Assembly: GCA_017848055.1 (NCBI GenBank)
Contig: JAGALZ010000010.1
Span: 33,301-97,300, forward strand
Length of the DNA: 64,000 bases
Direction of reading: 5' to 3'
Source of the DNA: Oscillospiraceae bacterium
GTDB lineage: Bacteria > Bacillota > Clostridia > Oscillospirales > Ruminococcaceae
The position numbers were made by a program, and so were the translations under genes. Each line of letters starts with the position of its first letter. Position 1 is the first letter of the stretch. The notes below the pieces were generated by a model that was given only the letters and a program-made list of their open reading frames with translations, was not told the DNA's origin and did not search any database. Shown here piece after piece: positions 43,167 through 52,409 of this stretch.

Positions 43167-43952
43167 TTACTTTGCCTTTTTCCAGTAGGAATCAAGCTCA
43201 TCTATGCTCAGGGAAGTCATTTCCTTCCCGTCTTGCCTTACCATATCTTCAACCGCAGAAAAGCGATTGATAAACTTGTTGCTGGAAGCTGTCAAAAGCT
43301 CCTCTGCGTCAAGACCTGAGAGTCTTGCAACGTTAACGCAGGAAAAGAGGATATCACCAAGTTCCTCGGCAATTGCCTGAGTGTCGCCGCTGATAACAGC
43401 CGCCTCAGCCTCTGAAACCTCACTTCTGAGCGAGTCGAATGCACCGTTTGCATCAGTAAAATCCATACCCGCCCTTGAAGCTCTCTTTCCAAGCTTCTGC
43501 GCTCTCATAAGAGCAGGGAACACCTTCGGTACAGCGTTAAGAGTATCTGTAAAGCTCTGCTGCTTTTTCTCCTTTTTTATGCTGTCCCAGCTTTTGAGAA
43601 CCTCTTCGGGAGTCTCAAGCGAAAGCTCTCCGAAAACGTGCGGATGACGTTCAATAAGCTTTTTGCAGACCTCATCAGCAACATCATCAAGGTTAAACGC
43701 ACCTGCGTCCTCCTCAATATCAGCGTGGAAAACAACCTGCAAAAGTACATCACCAAGCTCCTCACGAAGCATCGGAACACTGTTTGCGTCAATAGCCTCA
43801 ATGACCTCGTAAACCTCTTCAAGGAAATCCTTCTTTAAAGTTTCGTGAGTCTGAACCTTATCCCAAGGGCAGCCGTTTTCGCTCCTCAGCACCTTGACAA
43901 CAAGACGAAGGTCGTCAACATTATATCTGTCCTTGAAATTAAAACCGTCCAT
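43167..43952 (-). CDS. mazG: Nucleoside triphosphate pyrophosphohydrolase MazG
   Basis: Hydrolyses (d)NTPs to monophosphates. The protein has 261 residues from the ATG at 43952, which has AGGAG about 10 bases upstream. Two MazG domains are in tandem: the first has CPWDKVQTHETLKKDFLEEVYE and the EExxE-type LREELGDVLLQVVFHADI, and the second has SEAEAAVI and AEELGDILFSCVNVARL. Unlike Bacillus YabN, there is no N-terminal methylase-like domain. Its neighbours are a SpoVB-like flippase upstream and HU and rqcP downstream. Confidence 0.95.
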   Translation of the reverse strand: MDGFNFKDRYNVDDLRLVVKVLRSENGCPWDKVQTHETLKKDFLEEVYEVIEAIDANSVPMLREELGDVLLQVVFHADIEEDAGAFNLDDVADEVCKKLIERHPHVFGELSLETPEEVLKSWDSIKKEKKQQSFTDTLNAVPKVFPALMRAQKLGKRASRAGMDFTDANGAFDSLRSEVSEAEAAVISGDTQAIAEELGDILFSCVNVARLSGLDAEELLTASSNKFINRFSAVEDMVRQDGKEMTSLSIDELDSYWKKAK

Positions 43953-44057
43953 TTGAAATATGCTCCTAAAGCTCACAGAGTGCCGAAAATAGGGCATTTG
44001 CGCCCACGGCGTGGTACTTTTATATAATAATACAAATCAAATTAAATTTCAATAGAT

Positions 44058-45740
44058 TTAACGAGAAAAGTAGGTTTTAAGCCTATATTTCGGCAAAACG
44101 CTCAATATATCAATTGAATATATGTATATATTGACAGAAAACATCACCGAAAAAACGAACGAAAACCGCATAGAAAGGGAATTTGACAGCACTGAAAACA
44201 GCAGATATGCCCCCTCACAGCTAAGTACAGCAGCGAAAGCTATCGAAACTATATTTTTTAAGCTCACAACTCCTTTTCCCGCAAGCTTCCTCAGTTTTAT
44301 AATACAGCATATAAGCATAACAACGTAAGCTATAAGTGTCGCCATTGCCGCACCGGTAATGTTTATTTTCGGAGAAGTAATCAGCAGACAGTTGAGAAGA
44401 AGCTTTACTCCGTTTCCTATTGCAGTAACAGCAATAGGAAAGAGCCTGCTTCCCGTCGCCTGCATAACGCTCATAAGAGGCGATACAAGCGAAAGCGGAA
44501 TTGATGCGATTCCCAGAACGCTCAGCGCACGCCTTGCAACCTCAATTTCGAAGCTTCTCCCTGCAAACAGAAATTTAAGTATTTCCTCAGAGAATACCGA
44601 TATCCCAAGTCCGCAAGGGACAGCGAATATAAGCGACGGCAGAATCACAGCCTTGATACTTTCTCTCAGTTTTTGTCTGTTACCCACAGCACAAGCCGAC
44701 GAAACCAGCGGAAGTGCGGATTTCCCCAGCATCGCCGTTAAGGATGGAATTATCCCGAAAACAGTAAGCGCAAGTCCCGAGTATGACCCGTAAATGAAGC
44801 TCTCCAGACGCTCGGAATACCCAAGTGAGAATTGCCCGAAAAATGAGCTGTCAAGTCCGTTTTCGCAAGCCTTTTCCAGACAGTGATTTACAGTCACAAG
44901 GTCAATGACACCCGATATCGTCGAAATCAATGCAGTCAGTGCAAACGGAAACGAAAGCCGCAGAACACCTTTCACAAGCTCAGACTTCGGTGTTGATATG
45001 TTATCGTGAGATAAAAGCTCAGGAGTAATTATGCTTTTTGAAAACCTCGCAGACAGATAAGTGTATATGTAAGCTATAAGGTTTGCGATTGTAATTCCGA
45101 GTACAGATGCCGCCGCAATGTAGGGAAGTGCAAGGTATATCGCCTGCTCTTCGCTTTCACACACCTGCCCGAAAACAGTTCCTAGCTCGTTATATTCAGA
45201 TAATGCACGGCTCTTTGTGCCGTTTGCAAGCAGCAGTCCGCAGAATAGCTTGATTATCGCCTCAATGATTTCCGATACCGCAGTCGGCACCATGTTTCTT
45301 AGACCCTCAGCATAGCCACGTTCAACCGCAGTAACAGCACCGATTACTATACACGGAGCAATTGCAACAATCGACATTCTCGATAAAGGCTCATTTACAA
45401 TGTGGTAGCTTATCAGCTTTGAGAGTATTATAAGAAGACCGGTCGCCGCAGTGGATGTGAAAAGGAAAAATGTCAGCGAGCTGTGTCTCAGCCTTACCGC
45501 ATCACGGTATCTTCCCTGCGCAACATATTGTGAAACAAGCTTTGCAATCGCAGGAGTTATTCCCGAAACCGCCAGAGCGAAAACGGGCATAAATGCCGAG
45601 TGTGCCGACGAAAAGTATGCCATACCGCTTCCGCCTAAAAGATTTGCAAGCGGAATTTTATATATGATTCCGATTACCTTCGTTACAAGAACCGAAAATA
45701 TCAGAATTGCGCTCGAAAGAAAAAATCCCTGTCTTTTCAA
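44058..45740 (-). CDS. SpoVB/YabM-like polysaccharide or lipid II flippase (MOP superfamily)
   Basis: A 560-residue membrane protein with about 14 hydrophobic helices, of the MATE/MOP exporter superfamily. The N-terminus has SAILIFSVLVTKVIGIIYKIPLANLLGG (adjacent short motifs), typical of the SpoVB/MurJ-like group. SpoVB is needed for spore cortex synthesis in Bacillus; YabM is its paralogue beside mazG. Position favours the YabM/SpoVB group, and the divergent neighbour is the sporulation gene spoIIID. The exact lipid substrate is unknown. Confidence 0.9.
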   Translation of the reverse strand: MKRQGFFLSSAILIFSVLVTKVIGIIYKIPLANLLGGSGMAYFSSAHSAFMPVFALAVSGITPAIAKLVSQYVAQGRYRDAVRLRHSSLTFFLFTSTAATGLLIILSKLISYHIVNEPLSRMSIVAIAPCIVIGAVTAVERGYAEGLRNMVPTAVSEIIEAIIKLFCGLLLANGTKSRALSEYNELGTVFGQVCESEEQAIYLALPYIAAASVLGITIANLIAYIYTYLSARFSKSIITPELLSHDNISTPKSELVKGVLRLSFPFALTALISTISGVIDLVTVNHCLEKACENGLDSSFFGQFSLGYSERLESFIYGSYSGLALTVFGIIPSLTAMLGKSALPLVSSACAVGNRQKLRESIKAVILPSLIFAVPCGLGISVFSEEILKFLFAGRSFEIEVARRALSVLGIASIPLSLVSPLMSVMQATGSRLFPIAVTAIGNGVKLLLNCLLITSPKINITGAAMATLIAYVVMLICCIIKLRKLAGKGVVSLKNIVSIAFAAVLSCEGAYLLFSVLSNSLSMRFSFVFSVMFSVNIYIYSIDILSVLPKYRLKTYFSR

Positions 45741-45835
45741 AATATCACTCTCCGAATTTATGGGCTTTATATTAACTATATTAAGTTGTCCTTTAAGTTA
45801 TTCTGCGAAAAGTGAAGTCTCCACAGTTTTTTCTG

Positions 45836-45868
45836 AATTTATCGTAAATGCAGTGCATATACATTTAC
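45836..45868 (+). promoter_or_regulatory. Possible sigma-E-type promoter of spoIIID
   Basis: GAATTTAT (about 45836-45843) and CATATACATT (about 45857-45866) are about 13 bases apart and resemble the sporulation sigma-E -35 (KMATATT) and -10 (CATACAMT) patterns. spoIIID is a sigma-E target in Bacillus. No sigma-A promoter is evident here. This is a weak call. Confidence 0.35.
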
Positions 45869-45893
45869 AAAAACGAATGGGAGTGAGACACAA

Positions 45894-46154
45894 ATGACCC
45901 CGACAGACAAAGACCGTTCAGAGCTACTGGGCGAATATATGGTCAAAAACAAGGCAACAGTAAGAGCCTGCGCAAAGCAGTTCGGGATAAGTAAAAGTAC
46001 AGTGCATAAGGACGTTTCACAGCGTCTGGAAAAAATAAATCCGTCCCTCTATAAAAAGGTGAAGAAGCTTATGGACAATAACAAAGCACAGCGTCATATC
46101 CGTGGAGGAATGGCAACAAAAGCAAAGTATCAGAAGAGAAAGAGCGACAAGTGA
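45894..46154 (+). CDS. spoIIID: Sporulation transcription regulator SpoIIID
   Basis: A small DNA-binding protein of 86 residues that adjusts mother-cell gene expression during endospore formation. The helix-turn-helix is ATVRACAKQFGISKSTVHKD (about 20-39), followed by the conserved RLEKINPSLYKKVKKLMDNN segment and a basic tail with RHIRGGMATKAKY. These are strong SpoIIID features. It is divergent from the SpoVB-like flippase. A terminator follows at 46161-46195. Its presence suggests the organism or a recent ancestor forms spores. Confidence 0.95.
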   Translation: MTPTDKDRSELLGEYMVKNKATVRACAKQFGISKSTVHKDVSQRLEKINPSLYKKVKKLMDNNKAQRHIRGGMATKAKYQKRKSDK

Positions 46155-46160
46155 GAAATG

Positions 46161-46195
46161 ATGCCACGTATCCAAAAATGCGTGGCATTATTTTT
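46161..46195 (+). terminator. Terminator of spoIIID
   Basis: An ATGCCACG / CGTGGCAT stem with a 12-base loop, followed by TATTTTTGG. Confidence 0.85.
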
Positions 46196-46256
46196 GGTTA
46201 TTAGCAGAAAATAAGGTCATAATATCAGTAAATAAATTTTTCTAAGGAGAAAAAAT

Positions 46257-48506
46257 ATGACACTTTCTGATGTAACCGGAATGCTCTACGGCAAAACTCT
46301 CTTGCAAGCCTCAGACGAGCAGATATATTTTGCCACCCTGTTTTTAATAAATTCACTTGGTAACAAGAACCGAAAAACCCCCGACGGCAGAAAGCTCTAT
46401 TATATAAGTGCCGAGTTTCTGATGGGAAGACTTATGACAAATAACCTCATCAGCCTGGGTATATATAATGACGTGAAGGAAGAGCTGACGCAGGCGGGAA
46501 AGGATATAGACAGGACTTCACAGCTTGAGAATGAACCGTCACTTGGTAACGGAGGACTCGGCAGACTTGCCGCATGCTTTCTCGATTCAATAGCGGCACT
46601 CGGACTCTGCGGTGACGGAATAGGGCTCCTTTATCACTACGGACTTTTCCGCCAGAGATTTGAAAACCTAAAACAAGCCGAGCACCCCGATAGCTGGTTA
46701 AGCGATAAAAGCATCATTACCAGAACACCCAAAAGCTATCCCGTAACAGTAATGAATAAGAATCTGAAAGCCGTGATGTATGATATCGCCGTCCACGGCA
46801 AGGGTGCAACAAATACTCTGCATCTGTTTGATTTAGGTACAATAAACGAAAGCCTCGTAGGTAAGGATATCACTTTTGATAAAGAGAAAACCGAGGAGAA
46901 TCTCACACTCTTTCTGTATCCCGATGACAGCGACGAGCAGGGAAGGCTCCTCAGAATCAGTCAGCAGTATTTTATGGTGTCTGCCGCCGCACAGCTTATC
47001 TTGGAAGAGTCAGTCAAAAGAGGCTGTAAGCTTAATGACCTTGATAAATATGCAGTTATCCAGATAAACGATACCCACCCCGCAATGATAATCCCCGAGC
47101 TTGTAAGACTGCTCTGCGAAAGAGGACTCTCGTTTGATACAGCACTCTCAGCCGTCAGCCGTACCTGTGCATATACCAACCATACAATACTTTCCGAAGC
47201 CCTCGAAAAGTGGCATATTTCTATGCTCCAAAAATGTGTCCCCCAGCTTGTGCCGATAATCGAGGCAATCGACGACAAAGTAAGACGTGCCTATTCCGAT
47301 GAAAGGCTATATATTATCGATAATACAGATACCGTTCATATGGCTAGTCTTGCAATCCATTGCGGTTTTTGTGTAAACGGTGTCGCAAAGCTTCATACAG
47401 AAATATTAAAGCATAGCGAGCTGTCAGCGTTTCATTCAATATATCCCGGGAAATTTCAGAATAAAACAAACGGAATATCCTTCAGACGCTGGCTCACTCT
47501 TTCTAATCCCGAGCTTGACAGCTTTATCAGAAACCGCATCGGCAGTAGTTTTGATGATAACCCCGACGACCTTAAAAAGCTCATGCAGTATTCCGATGAC
47601 CGCAATACACTCTCAGAGCTTTTGCAGATAAAGCAGCTTAAAAAACAGCAGCTCTGTGACTATCTCAGAAAGGAGCAGGGAATAGAACTTTCGCAAAACA
47701 GCATCTTTGATATCCAGATAAAGCGTCTGCACGAGTATAAACGTCAGCAATTAAATATCCTGTACGTCATAAGCAAATATCTCTCAATTAAATCAGGTGA
47801 AAAGCCAGACACCCCGATAACAGTAATATTCGGTGCGAAGGCAGCGCCCGCCTATACTATCGCAAAGGATATAATCCACCTTATCCTCTGCGTTTCAAAG
47901 CTCCTTAGTAACGACAAAGATACAAGGGATTACCTCAGAGTCGTAATGGTCGAAAATTATAATGTGTCGCTTGCGCAGAAGCTTATACCTGCCTGCGATA
48001 TTTCTCAGCAGATATCTCTTGCCTCAAAGGAAGCCAGCGGTACAGGAAATATGAAGCTTATGCTCAACGGTGCCGTGACTCTGGGTACACTCGACGGCGC
48101 AAATGTTGAAATTGCAGAGCTTGTAGGAAATGAGAACATCTATATTTTCGGAGATAAGAGCGAAACTGTCGTAAGACGTTACTATGACAACAGCTATAAC
48201 CCCAAGGACTACTACAAGGATAACAAACGGCTGTCAAAGGCTCTTGAGTTTATCATCGGCCCTCAGCTGTCAGAGATTGGCGATAAGGTGAGCCTTGAAA
48301 GGCTGTATAAAGAGCTGACAACAAAAGACTGGTTTATGACTCTGCCCGATTTTGACAGGTACGTGATTGCAAGAGAAAAAGCCTATAAGGACTACGACGA
48401 CAAGTTCAGCTGGGCAAAGAAAATGCTAACCAATATCGCAAACGCAGGATATTTTTCTTCCGACCGAACAATCAAAGAATATAACAGCGATATATGGAAG
48501 CTGTAA
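46257..48506 (+). CDS. glgP: Glycogen/alpha-glucan phosphorylase
   Basis: PLP-dependent enzyme that releases glucose 1-phosphate from alpha-1,4-glucans. The 749-residue protein has the family start YYISAEFLMGRLMTNNL, the LGNGGLGRLAACFLDS motif (about 94-109), QINDTHPAM and the PLP-lysine motif EASGTGNMKLMLNGAVTLGT near residue 600. It is shorter than most GlgP (about 800 or more) mainly because the N-terminal regulatory part is brief. It starts a three-gene unit with a PTS permease and HPr, with gaps of about 12 bases. Confidence 0.95.
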   Translation: MTLSDVTGMLYGKTLLQASDEQIYFATLFLINSLGNKNRKTPDGRKLYYISAEFLMGRLMTNNLISLGIYNDVKEELTQAGKDIDRTSQLENEPSLGNGGLGRLAACFLDSIAALGLCGDGIGLLYHYGLFRQRFENLKQAEHPDSWLSDKSIITRTPKSYPVTVMNKNLKAVMYDIAVHGKGATNTLHLFDLGTINESLVGKDITFDKEKTEENLTLFLYPDDSDEQGRLLRISQQYFMVSAAAQLILEESVKRGCKLNDLDKYAVIQINDTHPAMIIPELVRLLCERGLSFDTALSAVSRTCAYTNHTILSEALEKWHISMLQKCVPQLVPIIEAIDDKVRRAYSDERLYIIDNTDTVHMASLAIHCGFCVNGVAKLHTEILKHSELSAFHSIYPGKFQNKTNGISFRRWLTLSNPELDSFIRNRIGSSFDDNPDDLKKLMQYSDDRNTLSELLQIKQLKKQQLCDYLRKEQGIELSQNSIFDIQIKRLHEYKRQQLNILYVISKYLSIKSGEKPDTPITVIFGAKAAPAYTIAKDIIHLILCVSKLLSNDKDTRDYLRVVMVENYNVSLAQKLIPACDISQQISLASKEASGTGNMKLMLNGAVTLGTLDGANVEIAELVGNENIYIFGDKSETVVRRYYDNSYNPKDYYKDNKRLSKALEFIIGPQLSEIGDKVSLERLYKELTTKDWFMTLPDFDRYVIAREKAYKDYDDKFSWAKKMLTNIANAGYFSSDRTIKEYNSDIWKL

Positions 48507-48518
48507 AGGAGAAAACAC

Positions 48519-50636
48519 ATGCAAAAGCTTATTATATGCTCTCCCGTAAGCGGAGAGATAATTCCGATAAATGAAGTTCCCGATGCCGTCTTTTCCGATA
48601 GGATTTTAGGCGAGGGAATTGCCGTTGTTCCCGATGACAGCGGAGAAATCCATTCGCCGCTTACCGGTGAAATAACCTCAGTTGCCCCAACAAAGCATGC
48701 ATACGCAGTCAGAAGTAAAGAGGGTGTCGAGGTGCTCGTACACTTCGGACTTGATACCGTTTCGCTCGGTTCCGAAGGGTTCACTTCACTCGTTTCTATA
48801 GGTGATAAGGTAACAACGGGAGATTTGATAGCAAAAGTTGATATAGGACTTTTGAGAAAAAAGAATATAAATACCATAACGCCCGTCGTGATAACCGAAT
48901 GCCCCGAAAATGTTTCACTCAAATTTTCAAGTGGCAAAGTAAAGGCAGGGGACAAGCTCATCGAGCTTGCAGATGAAGAAGAACCAAAGGAGAAAGCCGA
49001 AAAGAAAAAGGTGTTTTCGTTTGATTTTCTCCAAAAGCTCGGCAAGGTTCTTATGGTAGTTATCGCCGTAATGCCTGCAGCAGGCCTTATGATATCTGTA
49101 GGTAAGCTCATATCAATGCTCGGCTCGGATATCGCAATTGTCGCTTCTATAGGCTCAGTTGCGGAAAATATCGGCTGGGCAATCATCACAAACCTGCATA
49201 TCCTCTTTGCCGTTGCAATCGGCGGCTCGTGGGCAAAGGACAGAGCAGGCGGTGCTTTCGCCGCACTGATAGCATTTGTCCTCATAAACAGTATCACAGG
49301 CTCAGTGTTCGGCGTTACAAACGATATGCTTTCGGATTCTGAGGCTACCGTAACATCCATTTTCGGCAAGGAGCTTTCCGTGCCCGACTATTTCACCTCG
49401 GTGCTGGGCGCTCCAGCACTCAATATGGGTGTGTTTGTCGGAATAATCGCAGGCTTTGTCGGAGCCGTAATCTATAATAAATACTATAATTACCGAAAGC
49501 TCCCCGAGGCACTTTCCTTCTTTAACGGAAAACGCTTCGTTCCGCTGGTCGTGATTCTCTGGTCAGTAATTATTTCGCTCGGTCTTTCGGTGGTCTGGCC
49601 GCTCGTCCAGTCAGCTATAAATTCCTTTGGTGTCTGGATAGCAACCTCTGCCGACTCATCACCTCTGCTCGCACCGTTTATCTACGGAACGCTTGAGAGA
49701 TTGCTCCTGCCTTTCGGACTGCATCATATGCTTACTATCCCTATGAACTATACTTCATTTGGCGGAAGCTATCTTATCAGAACGGGTGCAAATGCTGGAA
49801 ACGTCGTGTTCGGCCAAGACCCGCTCTGGCTTGCATGGATAACTGACCTTATCGCATTCAAGAAAAGCGGAGATACCGCAGCCTATACAAGCCTTCTTAC
49901 AACCGTAACCCCCGCACGCTTCAAGGTCGGACAGATGATTGGTGCAACCGGACTTCTCCTCGGTGTCGCTCTTGCTATGTACAAGCGTGTTGATAGGGAT
50001 AAGCGCAGAAGCTATCGCTCAATGTTTATTTCAACAGCCCTAGCCGTTTTTTTAACAGGCGTAACAGAGCCGATTGAGTTTATGTTTATGTTCTGCGCAA
50101 TTCCGCTGTATATTGTGTATGCCGTTCTTCAGGGACTTGCCTTTGCACTTTCGGGTGTCATAAACTTAAGACTCCATTCCTTCGGCAACCTCGAGCTTGC
50201 AACCAGAATACCCATGTCAGTGAGCGCAGGACTTACGGGTGATATAATAAACTTTGTTATAAGCTGTATCATATTCTTTGCAATCGGCTACCTCGTTGCT
50301 TATTATATGATAGGAAAATTCTCCTACGCAACCCCGGGCAGACTAGGCAATTATACCTCGGGAGAAGAAACCGCACCCGATAATGCCGTGAGTCAGACCG
50401 CCAATGAGCAGACCGAGCAAATCATTTCGCTCCTCGGCGGCAGAGAAAATATCGAGCTTGTAGATGCCTGCATGACAAGACTGCGTGTCACAGTAAAGAA
50501 TCCCGAGCTTGTAGCCGAGCTTTCTGAATGGAAAAAGCAGGGAGCACTCGGACTTGTAAAAAGCGGAAACGGCGTGCAAGCAGTCTACGGAGCAAAAGCT
50601 GATATAATCAAGTCGGATATTAACGACGTGCTGTAA
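48519..50636 (+). CDS. PTS glucose/maltose-type permease, domain order EIIA-EIIC-EIIB
   Basis: A single-chain phosphotransferase-system sugar permease, 705 residues. EIIA is N-terminal (about 1-150), with His60 in TKHAYAV and the phosphorylated His75 in VLVHFGLDTV. A charged linker (about 152-168) leads to the EIIC membrane domain (about 170-600), which has LPFGLHHMLTIPMNYTSFGG as the sugar-binding region and GVTEPIEFMFMF. EIIB is C-terminal, with the phospho-Cys at residue 651 in VDACMTRLRVTV. The class is glucose-glucoside/maltose; the exact sugar is unknown. Most relatives are ordered C-B-A or B-C-A. It sits between glgP and an HPr gene. Confidence 0.93.
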   Translation: MQKLIICSPVSGEIIPINEVPDAVFSDRILGEGIAVVPDDSGEIHSPLTGEITSVAPTKHAYAVRSKEGVEVLVHFGLDTVSLGSEGFTSLVSIGDKVTTGDLIAKVDIGLLRKKNINTITPVVITECPENVSLKFSSGKVKAGDKLIELADEEEPKEKAEKKKVFSFDFLQKLGKVLMVVIAVMPAAGLMISVGKLISMLGSDIAIVASIGSVAENIGWAIITNLHILFAVAIGGSWAKDRAGGAFAALIAFVLINSITGSVFGVTNDMLSDSEATVTSIFGKELSVPDYFTSVLGAPALNMGVFVGIIAGFVGAVIYNKYYNYRKLPEALSFFNGKRFVPLVVILWSVIISLGLSVVWPLVQSAINSFGVWIATSADSSPLLAPFIYGTLERLLLPFGLHHMLTIPMNYTSFGGSYLIRTGANAGNVVFGQDPLWLAWITDLIAFKKSGDTAAYTSLLTTVTPARFKVGQMIGATGLLLGVALAMYKRVDRDKRRSYRSMFISTALAVFLTGVTEPIEFMFMFCAIPLYIVYAVLQGLAFALSGVINLRLHSFGNLELATRIPMSVSAGLTGDIINFVISCIIFFAIGYLVAYYMIGKFSYATPGRLGNYTSGEETAPDNAVSQTANEQTEQIISLLGGRENIELVDACMTRLRVTVKNPELVAELSEWKKQGALGLVKSGNGVQAVYGAKADIIKSDINDVL

Positions 50637-50647
50637 AGGAGAAAAAG

Positions 50648-50905
50648 ATGATAAGTTTTGAATATAAAATCAAGGACAAGTACGGAATACACGCCCGCCC
50701 TGCAGGGATGCTCGCAAAGCTGTGCAAGCAGTTTGAAAGCGAGGTTACTATTCAATCAAACGGCAAAAAAAGCCCCTGCACCAAGCTTATGGCAGTGATG
50801 GCAATGGAAATAAAAAACGGCGATACCGTGACAGTCAGCGTCGAAGGAAATGACGAGCTGCAAGCGGCAAATGCCGTGAAGAGCTTTTTTGAAGAAAGCC
50901 TGTAA
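50648..50905 (+). CDS. HPr-like PTS phosphocarrier lacking the regulatory Ser46
   Basis: An 85-residue HPr. The phosphorylated His15 is intact in YGIHARPAGML. At the regulatory site, where Gram-positive HPr has LKSIMGVM with Ser46, this protein reads CTKLMAVM with Lys at position 46 (codon 50783-50785). HPr kinase should therefore not be able to phosphorylate it there, although Thr45 is adjacent. It starts 12 bases after the PTS permease gene and ends the operon, so it is probably a dedicated transport HPr. A bidirectional terminator follows. Confidence 0.93.
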   Translation: MISFEYKIKDKYGIHARPAGMLAKLCKQFESEVTIQSNGKKSPCTKLMAVMAMEIKNGDTVTVSVEGNDELQAANAVKSFFEESL

Positions 50906-50906
50906 A

Positions 50907-50947
50907 ATAATAATCCGCACGGAGATAATACTCTGTGCGGATTTATT
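50907..50947. terminator. Bidirectional terminator between HPr and the second AGCS gene
   Basis: An AATCCGCACGGAG / CTCTGTGCGGATT stem has T-rich flanks on both strands and serves the two convergent genes. Confidence 0.85.
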
Positions 50948-50951
50948 ATGT

Positions 50952-52352
50952 TTAATTCCAGTAGTCAACCTTGTGCGGAAGACCGATATCTTCGGCCTTG
51001 AAGGATGGCTCAACTCCTTGCTTTTTCTGCTTTTCATAGTCCTTAAGAGCCCTGAAAGCGTACTTGCTGAGGAATAGAATTACAGGGATATTTATCAGTG
51101 CCATACCACCCATTGTTATGTCAGCGATGTTCCATAAAAGGTCTGCGCTGAGTCCTGCACCAAGAAGAATAACGAGCGAAGCAATAACGTGGTATACTCT
51201 CATGAATTTCTTTCCGGGAACCTTTTTCATTATGTAAGCCAGGCACTTGTCAACATAATAAAGGTTGCCGAGCAGGGTAGTGAACGCAAAAAGAATCATG
51301 GCTACTGTGATAAATATAGGCCCGAAAGAACCAAGTACAGCCTTGAGCGACTCCTGAACGTAAGGCGCACCCGATACTTTCTCGGTAGCTTCTACACCCG
51401 AGCACATGCACATGAACGCAGTTGCCGAGCAAACAAGAATTGTATCAATAAATACCGAAAGCACCTGAACAAGTCCCTGCTTTGCAGGATGAGAGATTTC
51501 AGCAGAAGCCGAAGCGTTTGGAGCAGAGCCTACACCTGCCTCGTTGCTGAAAAGTCCTCTCTTGATACCAAGCATAACACACGAGCCCGAGAATCCGCCG
51601 AAAATAGCCTCAAAGTCGAACGCATTTGAGAATATTTCCTTGAAAATTCCGGGAAGTGCAGTGATGTTAAGACAAACAGTCAAAAGTGCGACGCAGATAT
51701 AAGCAACGCCCATAATCGGTACTAAAAAGCTTGTTGCCTTTACAACTCTCTTGCCGCCGCCCATAAGACACCAGCAAACAATTACAGCAAGAATGATACC
51801 GATTATCCATGGTGAGCTTTTTTCATTGTAAAAGCTGTAAGCCGAGAAGGTTGACTGAAGGTTGTAAGAAGCGAGCATGTTAAAGCCAAAGCCGTATGTA
51901 AGAATTAAAAAAACCGAGAAAATGAGGGCTAAAGGTCTTGAGCGAAGCGCCGCCTCTATGTAGTACGCAGGGCCGCCGTAGCTTCCGTCAGGGCCACGCT
52001 TTTTGTAAATCTGTGCAAGTGTACTCTCAACAAATGCCGAAGCACTGCCGATTATAGCAATCAGCCACATCCAGAAGACCGAGCCGAATCCGCCAAGACA
52101 TAAAGCAGTCGATACGCCGATAATGTTGCCTGTTCCTACTCTTGAGGCTGTCGAAACCATAAGAGCCTGAAATGAGGAAACTCCGCCTTCATCAGTCGGC
52201 TTTTCTGTAACCGCCTTGAGCTGTTCCTTGAAAAGACGAAACTGTGCAAATCGGCTCCTTACAGTGAAATACAAACCCACCGCAACAAGCAATATTATCA
52301 GAATATAGCTGTATAATGCATTATTGATGTTTGAAATAATATCGTCTAACAT
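50952..52352 (-). CDS. AGCS-family sodium/alanine-glycine symporter
   Basis: A membrane symporter of 466 residues from the ATG at 52352, which follows AGGGGAG; upstream in-frame codons lack a ribosome site. About 10-11 hydrophobic helices are present. Family motifs VGTGNIIGVSTAL (about 75-87) and GLFSNEAGVGSAPNASASAE (about 272-291) are intact. It belongs to the same family as the symporter at 15121 but differs clearly in sequence and has no riboswitch, so it probably serves another amino acid or condition. Confidence 0.94.
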   Translation of the reverse strand: MLDDIISNINNALYSYILIILLVAVGLYFTVRSRFAQFRLFKEQLKAVTEKPTDEGGVSSFQALMVSTASRVGTGNIIGVSTALCLGGFGSVFWMWLIAIIGSASAFVESTLAQIYKKRGPDGSYGGPAYYIEAALRSRPLALIFSVFLILTYGFGFNMLASYNLQSTFSAYSFYNEKSSPWIIGIILAVIVCWCLMGGGKRVVKATSFLVPIMGVAYICVALLTVCLNITALPGIFKEIFSNAFDFEAIFGGFSGSCVMLGIKRGLFSNEAGVGSAPNASASAEISHPAKQGLVQVLSVFIDTILVCSATAFMCMCSGVEATEKVSGAPYVQESLKAVLGSFGPIFITVAMILFAFTTLLGNLYYVDKCLAYIMKKVPGKKFMRVYHVIASLVILLGAGLSADLLWNIADITMGGMALINIPVILFLSKYAFRALKDYEKQKKQGVEPSFKAEDIGLPHKVDYWN

Positions 52353-52409
52353 AAAAAACTCCCCTGAAATTATAAGCCTAAAATGGCATATCAAATATAC
52401 ATAGCAATG

